Positions 31,072 through 34,414 of a stretch of DNA of 34,414 nt are shown here, piece by piece. Under the pieces are notes generated by a model, which saw only the letters and a program-made list of their open reading frames with translations, searched no databases and was not told the origin of the DNA. The stretch is from an uncultured Lachnospiraceae bacterium (GTDB lineage Bacteria > Bacillota > Clostridia > Lachnospirales > Lachnospiraceae), in contig CATKXE010000033.1 of NCBI GenBank assembly GCA_949840465.1, forward strand, positions 1 through 34,414, read 5' to 3'. Both the position numbers and the translations under genes were made by a program. Each line of letters opens with the position of its first letter. Position 1 is the stretch's first letter.

Positions 31072-32403
31072 ATGCATAAATATACAAGGGAAGATATTAT
31101 GGATTTGGCGGAGGATGAGGATGTGGGCTTTGTCCGCCTGCAGTTTACGGATCTCTGCGGAACGATGAAGAATATGGCGGTGACGAAAAGCCAGCTGAAA
31201 AAGGCTCTTAATAATGAGTGTGTGTTTGACGGATCCCCGATCAAAGGTCTTTCCGGGGAAGGGGAGTCAGATCTGTATCTGTATCCGGATCTGAATACAT
31301 TTGAGATATTTCCGTGGAGGCCACAGCAGGGGAAGGTCGCCCGATTGATCTGCGACGTGTACCGACCGGACGGTACGCCCTATGAGGATGATCCGCGGCA
31401 GGTACTTAAACGGGTGATTCAGGAGGCTGCGGAAATGGGCTATACCATGAAGGTGGGGCCGGAATGCGAATTTTTCCTGTTCCATACGGACGAAGACGGA
31501 ATGCCCACCACCCTGACCCATGAGCAGGGCGGTTATTTTGACGTGGGGCCGCTGGATTTTGGGGAAAATGCGCGCCGGGATATGGTATTGACTTTGGAGG
31601 AAATGGGATTTGTTGTGGAATCTTCCTATCATGAAAGTGCGCCGGCGCAGCACGAGATTGATTTCCAGTTCGATGAAGCGTTGGCCGCGGCGGACAATAT
31701 TATGACGTTTAAGATGGTGGTTAAGACCATTGCAAAGCGGCACGGCCTGCACGCTACATTTATGCCAAAGCCTAAGACGGAGACGGCGGGCTCAGGCATG
31801 CATCTGAATCTGTCGCTGCACAGGGACGGGAAAAATATTTTCCGGGACGATGCGGATCAGAATGGAATCAGCCAGGAGGCTTACTATTTTATGGGCGGGC
31901 TGATGAAGCATATACAGGCCATTACGTGTATTACCAATCCTACAGTCAATTCTTACAAGCGGCTTGTACCGGGATATGAGGCTCCGGTTTACCGGGGGTG
32001 GTCCGCAAGCACGAGAAGCCCCCTGCTTCGGATTCCGCCGGTGCGGGCGGAGCATGCCAGGATTGAGCTGAGAAGCCCGGATTCCACGGCAAATCCATAC
32101 CTGGCATTTGCGGCGGTGTTGGCGGCCGGACTGGACGGATTACGCAATCATATTCTGCCGCCAAAAGGAGTGGATCAGAATATCCAGTCCATGACAGACG
32201 CGGAGCGGGAGGCGCTTCAGATTGAAAAGCTGCCGGAGAACTTAGGGCAGGCGGTCAGGGAACTGGAACAGGATACGTATATCTGTGAAAAACTGGGAAT
32301 GGGGTTGGCTTCGAAAATCATAGCGGCAAAGAGACAGGAATACTATGACTACTGTATGCAGGTCACGGACTGGGAGATTGTCCGGTATCTGTACAGGGTA
32401 TGA
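31072..32403 (+). CDS. glnA: Type I glutamine synthetase
   Basis: The 443-residue enzyme duplicates the activity of glnN with an unrelated-length dodecameric family member. Motifs are FTDLCGTMKN, FDGSPIKGL, GPECEFFLF, ESSYHESAPAQHEIDF, the ATP-site GSGMHLNLSL, NSYKRLVPGYEAPVY and RIELRSPDSTANPYLAFA. The length and lack of a C-terminal adenylylation-type extension suit the Firmicutes GSI-alpha group, usually feedback-inhibited. ATG 31072 is 6 nt after AGGAGG (31060-31065); ATG 31069 is only 3 nt away. No promoter is visible between the two terminator hairpins and the gene, implying readthrough from glnN. Confidence 0.95.
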   Translation: MHKYTREDIMDLAEDEDVGFVRLQFTDLCGTMKNMAVTKSQLKKALNNECVFDGSPIKGLSGEGESDLYLYPDLNTFEIFPWRPQQGKVARLICDVYRPDGTPYEDDPRQVLKRVIQEAAEMGYTMKVGPECEFFLFHTDEDGMPTTLTHEQGGYFDVGPLDFGENARRDMVLTLEEMGFVVESSYHESAPAQHEIDFQFDEALAAADNIMTFKMVVKTIAKRHGLHATFMPKPKTETAGSGMHLNLSLHRDGKNIFRDDADQNGISQEAYYFMGGLMKHIQAITCITNPTVNSYKRLVPGYEAPVYRGWSASTRSPLLRIPPVRAEHARIELRSPDSTANPYLAFAAVLAAGLDGLRNHILPPKGVDQNIQSMTDAEREALQIEKLPENLGQAVRELEQDTYICEKLGMGLASKIIAAKRQEYYDYCMQVTDWEIVRYLYRV

Positions 32404-32436
32404 AAGTAAAACGCGCAGGCGGGAGGGGGAGCACAC

Positions 32437-32991
32437 GTGAGCAGCATGATTGTTGTATTTCCAAAAAAAGAGACGGCTGCAAATCTCCGTAACATCCTGA
32501 ACCGCAGCGGCATGGATGTAGCCGGAGTATGCACGACGGCAGCCCAGGCCCTGCAGTGTGCGGACACATTGGACGAGGGGATCGTCATATGCGGTTACAG
32601 GATGAAGGATATGATGTACTCCGAACTTCGGGAATGCCTGCCTGAAGTCTTCCAGATGCTTCTGATCGCTTCACCGGATAAATGGAGCGACGGCCTGGCG
32701 GAAGGTGTGATTGGCCTGCCGCTGCCTCTGAAGGTCTATGATCTGCTGAACACGGTGGAAATGATGCAGCAGGAGATACGGCGCAGGAGAAAGAAACGGC
32801 GGGAAGCGGCGAAAAACCGGAACCCACAGCAGAGGGCGCTGATTGATCAGGCGAAAGCTCTGTTGATGGAGAGAAACCATATGACAGAGAAAGAGGCGCA
32901 CCGGTATCTGCAGAAAAGCAGTATGGACAGCGGTACAAATATGCTGGAGACTGCGCAGATGGTATTGACGGTTATGAGCGGGACGGTGTAA
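32437..32991 (+). CDS. ANTAR-domain RNA-binding antiterminator with degenerate receiver (NitR-like)
   Basis: The 184-residue protein starts at GTG 32437 after GGGAGGGGGAG; the ATG at 32446 is too distant. Residues 1-105 follow a receiver fold but lack the acidic pair (VVFPKKE) and the phospho-Asp (ICGYRM at 51-56), keeping only a Lys99 equivalent. A basic coiled-coil linker, EIRRRRKKRREAAK (113-126), precedes an ANTAR domain at about 130-180 (ALIDQAKALLMERNHMTEKEA, LQKSSM). ANTAR domains bind paired hexaloop hairpins to prevent termination. It lies 33 nt after glnA, as I recall for clostridial NitR, so the glnN/glnA leaders are its probable targets. Phosphorylation-independent control is inferred. 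Confidence 0.88.
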   Translation: MSSMIVVFPKKETAANLRNILNRSGMDVAGVCTTAAQALQCADTLDEGIVICGYRMKDMMYSELRECLPEVFQMLLIASPDKWSDGLAEGVIGLPLPLKVYDLLNTVEMMQQEIRRRRKKRREAAKNRNPQQRALIDQAKALLMERNHMTEKEAHRYLQKSSMDSGTNMLETAQMVLTVMSGTV

Positions 32992-33016
32992 AGTCATGTA
33001 TGGCGTGTTCGAAAAT

Positions 33017-33055
33017 TGCATCCTCCAGGCAGGGAAACGGGATTGCAGGGATGCA
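33017..33055 (+). terminator. Weak hairpin after the ANTAR gene
   Basis: TGCATCC (33017-33023) pairs with GGATGCA (33049-33055) with a 25-nt interior, followed by CTTTC. It is poorly terminator-like but lies at the expected end of the nitrogen locus. Confidence 0.35.
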
Positions 33056-33126
33056 CTTTCAAATACGTTTTGAAGCCTTTAATTAAAATCAGAACAGAGG
33101 GCTATTATATTACGAGGAGAAGCAAA

Positions 33127-33978
33127 ATGAAGTTTACGAAAATGCAGGGACTGGGCAATGACTATGTATATGTGAATTGCTTTGAAGAGACGTTAAACAA
33201 TCCGGGAGAGACAGCGGTGCGGGTCAGCGACCGGCATTTTGGGATTGGCGCGGACGGCCTGATTATGATCAATCCGTCCGGGAATGCGGATTTTGAAATG
33301 GAGATGTACAATGCGGACGGTTCCCGTGGGGAGATGTGCGGGAACGGCATCCGCTGTGTGGCAAAATATGTGTATGATTACGGCCTGACGGACAAAACGC
33401 ATATTTCCATAGAAACATTGGGCGGAATCAAATACGTGGATTTGATTGTGGAGGATGGGAAAGTCAGGCTGGTAAAAGTGGATATGGGCAGTCCGGTTCT
33501 GGAGACAGAGAAAATCCCGGTTACGGGAGTTGGCGAAAGGGCAGTCAATGCACCCATCCAGGTGGATGGCCGGGAATACCGTATGACGGCCGTATCCATG
33601 GGCAATCCCCATGCGGTTGTATTTGTGGATGATGTGAAAGGGCTGGAACTTGAGAAAACCGGGCCTTTCTTTGAGAATCATGAATGCTTCCCCAAGCGTG
33701 TCAATACGGAATTTGTCCGCGTGCTGGATCGGAAGACCGTGGAAATGCGCGTCTGGGAGCGGGGGTCTGGGGAAACCCTTGCCTGCGGGACAGGGGCATG
33801 CGCGGCGGCAGTGGCATGCGTCCTGAACAATCTGACAGAGGAAGCGGTCACCGTGAAGCTGTTGGGCGGCGACCTGCAGATCCAGTGGGATCGAAAAAAG
33901 GACAAAGTATATATGACCGGGCCTGCGGCGGTGGTATTCGACGGGGTGTGGCCGGAACCGTATGCCGGGGATAAATAA
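33127..33978 (+). CDS. dapF: Diaminopimelate epimerase
   Basis: The 283-residue cofactor-free racemase converts LL- to meso-diaminopimelate for lysine and peptidoglycan. The two catalytic cysteines are Cys71 (GEMCGNGIRC) and Cys220 (LACGTGACAA). FTKMQGLGNDY, FGIGADGL, GNPHAVVF and WERGSGET complete the family pattern. The start is ATG 33127 with GAGGAGAAG; an in-frame ATG at 33016 adds 37 unrelated residues. dapL follows, so consecutive steps of the DapL pathway are encoded together. No strong promoter is visible; TTAAAA-17-TATATT (33083-33111) is a weak candidate. Confidence 0.96.
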   Translation: MKFTKMQGLGNDYVYVNCFEETLNNPGETAVRVSDRHFGIGADGLIMINPSGNADFEMEMYNADGSRGEMCGNGIRCVAKYVYDYGLTDKTHISIETLGGIKYVDLIVEDGKVRLVKVDMGSPVLETEKIPVTGVGERAVNAPIQVDGREYRMTAVSMGNPHAVVFVDDVKGLELEKTGPFFENHECFPKRVNTEFVRVLDRKTVEMRVWERGSGETLACGTGACAAAVACVLNNLTEEAVTVKLLGGDLQIQWDRKKDKVYMTGPAAVVFDGVWPEPYAGDK

Positions 33979-34126
33979 GCATGAGAGTCATTTTTCATGG
34001 CCGTTTGTGCCGGATATCAGCATGGCTGTAAAACAGGCAGAAGAAAGGCTGTATGTGAAACAGAGAGACAGCTGCGGACTACAGGGATGGGAAGCAGCCT
34101 GTGAGAGGGTAAAGGAGAGTGTATCA

Positions 34127-34414
34127 ATGTTTAAGATTAATGAGAATTACCTGAAACTGCCGGGAAGCTATTTGTTTTCTACAATCGGAAAAAAGGTGGC
34201 GGCTTATACGAAGGCGAACCCGGACAAGTCGATCATCCGTCTGGGAATCGGGGATGTGACGCAGCCGCTTGCCCCCGCGATTATTGACTCCCTGCACAGT
34301 GCGGTGGAGGAGATGGCGCAGGCAGAGACATTTCACGGATACGCGCCGGATCTGGGATATGAATTTTTACGCGATGCGATGGCGAAAAACGACTATCAGG
34401 CGCGGGGATGCGAT
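34127..34414 (+). CDS. dapL: LL-diaminopimelate aminotransferase (3' end cut by window)
   Basis: Only the first 96 residues are present. They begin MFKINENYLKLPGSYLFSTI and continue with IIRLGIGDVTQPL, ETFHGYAPDLGYEFLRDAM, the N-terminal part of class I/II PLP aminotransferases of the DapL group. This enzyme makes LL-DAP from tetrahydrodipicolinate and glutamate in one step, bypassing succinylated or acetylated intermediates. ATG 34127 follows AAGGAGAG. The PLP lysine lies beyond the window. The 148 nt after dapF contain no gene or clear terminator, so co-transcription is likely. Confidence 0.92.
   Translation, partial: MFKINENYLKLPGSYLFSTIGKKVAAYTKANPDKSIIRLGIGDVTQPLAPAIIDSLHSAVEEMAQAETFHGYAPDLGYEFLRDAMAKNDYQARGCD

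Noticed and set aside
1..34414. Mobile elements, phage genes, CRISPR arrays, toxin-antitoxin or defence systems
   Set aside because: No transposase, integrase, spaced direct repeats or defence domains were recognised; the genes are metabolic, signalling and housekeeping.

Overview
The window reads as a chromosomal segment of a Gram-positive gut anaerobe of the Lachnospiraceae (Clostridium cluster XIVa). The grounds are strong AGGAGG ribosome sites, consensus -35/-10 promoters with 17-nt spacers, a murB-rapZ-whiA-HPr cluster, type III and type I glutamine synthetases with an ANTAR regulator, LL-diaminopimelate aminotransferase, and a short-chain dehydrogenase very like the 12alpha-hydroxysteroid dehydrogenases of bile-acid-transforming clostridia ([Clostridium] scindens/hylemonae type). 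The species call is inference. I see no insertion sequence, phage, CRISPR array or rRNA; both window edges cut a gene.

Layout. 1-1956: 3' part of an amylosucrase-type GH13 gene. 2046-4952: a promoter, then fapA (DUF342), a CheX-like phosphatase and a CheY-like receiver. 5041-5841: candidate 12alpha-HSDH, convergent with upp (5893-6522, minus) across a shared terminator. 6731-7381: HAD phosphatase, convergent with an IclR regulator (7397-8161, minus). That regulator is divergent from a 2-keto-3-deoxy-sugar cluster: KDPG aldolase, KDG kinase and a second PfkB kinase (8525-11457), behind a consensus promoter with operator-like palindromes. 11605-15126: MATE exporter, endonuclease III and M18 aminopeptidase. 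15178-17585 (minus): a chemoreceptor translationally coupled to an FMN_bind lipoprotein. 17920-19269: glmM. 19387-21962 (minus): a CwlC-like amidase, tRNA-Ser(CGA) and a CNNM/CorC transporter. 22129-25280: murB, rapZ, whiA and an HPr-like gene. 25489-26436: lipid kinase. 26479-26550 (minus): tRNA-Glu(CTC). 26795-28544: nagB and fba. 28563-32991: the nitrogen locus glnN, glnA and an ANTAR protein. 33127-34414: dapF and the start of dapL.

How the parts work together. glmM, nagB and murB govern amino-sugar flow into peptidoglycan, and dapF plus dapL complete meso-diaminopimelate/lysine synthesis. The IclR-eda-kdgK unit looks like hexuronate/ketogluconate catabolism under local repression, feeding pyruvate and triose phosphate to lower glycolysis (fba). 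The most suggestive regulatory locus is glnN-glnA-ANTAR. The glnN leader carries a long hairpin, then a hairpin with an A1/G4 hexaloop and a T6 tract. A second intrinsic terminator sits directly before the glnA ribosome site, and the cognate type of RNA-binding antiterminator is encoded 33 nt after glnA. Its receiver domain lacks the phosphorylation residues.

Other points of interest are an HPr paralogue with Asp at the His15 position and Ser46 kept (Crh-like), a chemoreceptor/flavin-lipoprotein pair, a fapA-cheX-cheY module without CheA or flagellar genes nearby, and a sporulation-type amidase behind a possible sigma-K promoter.
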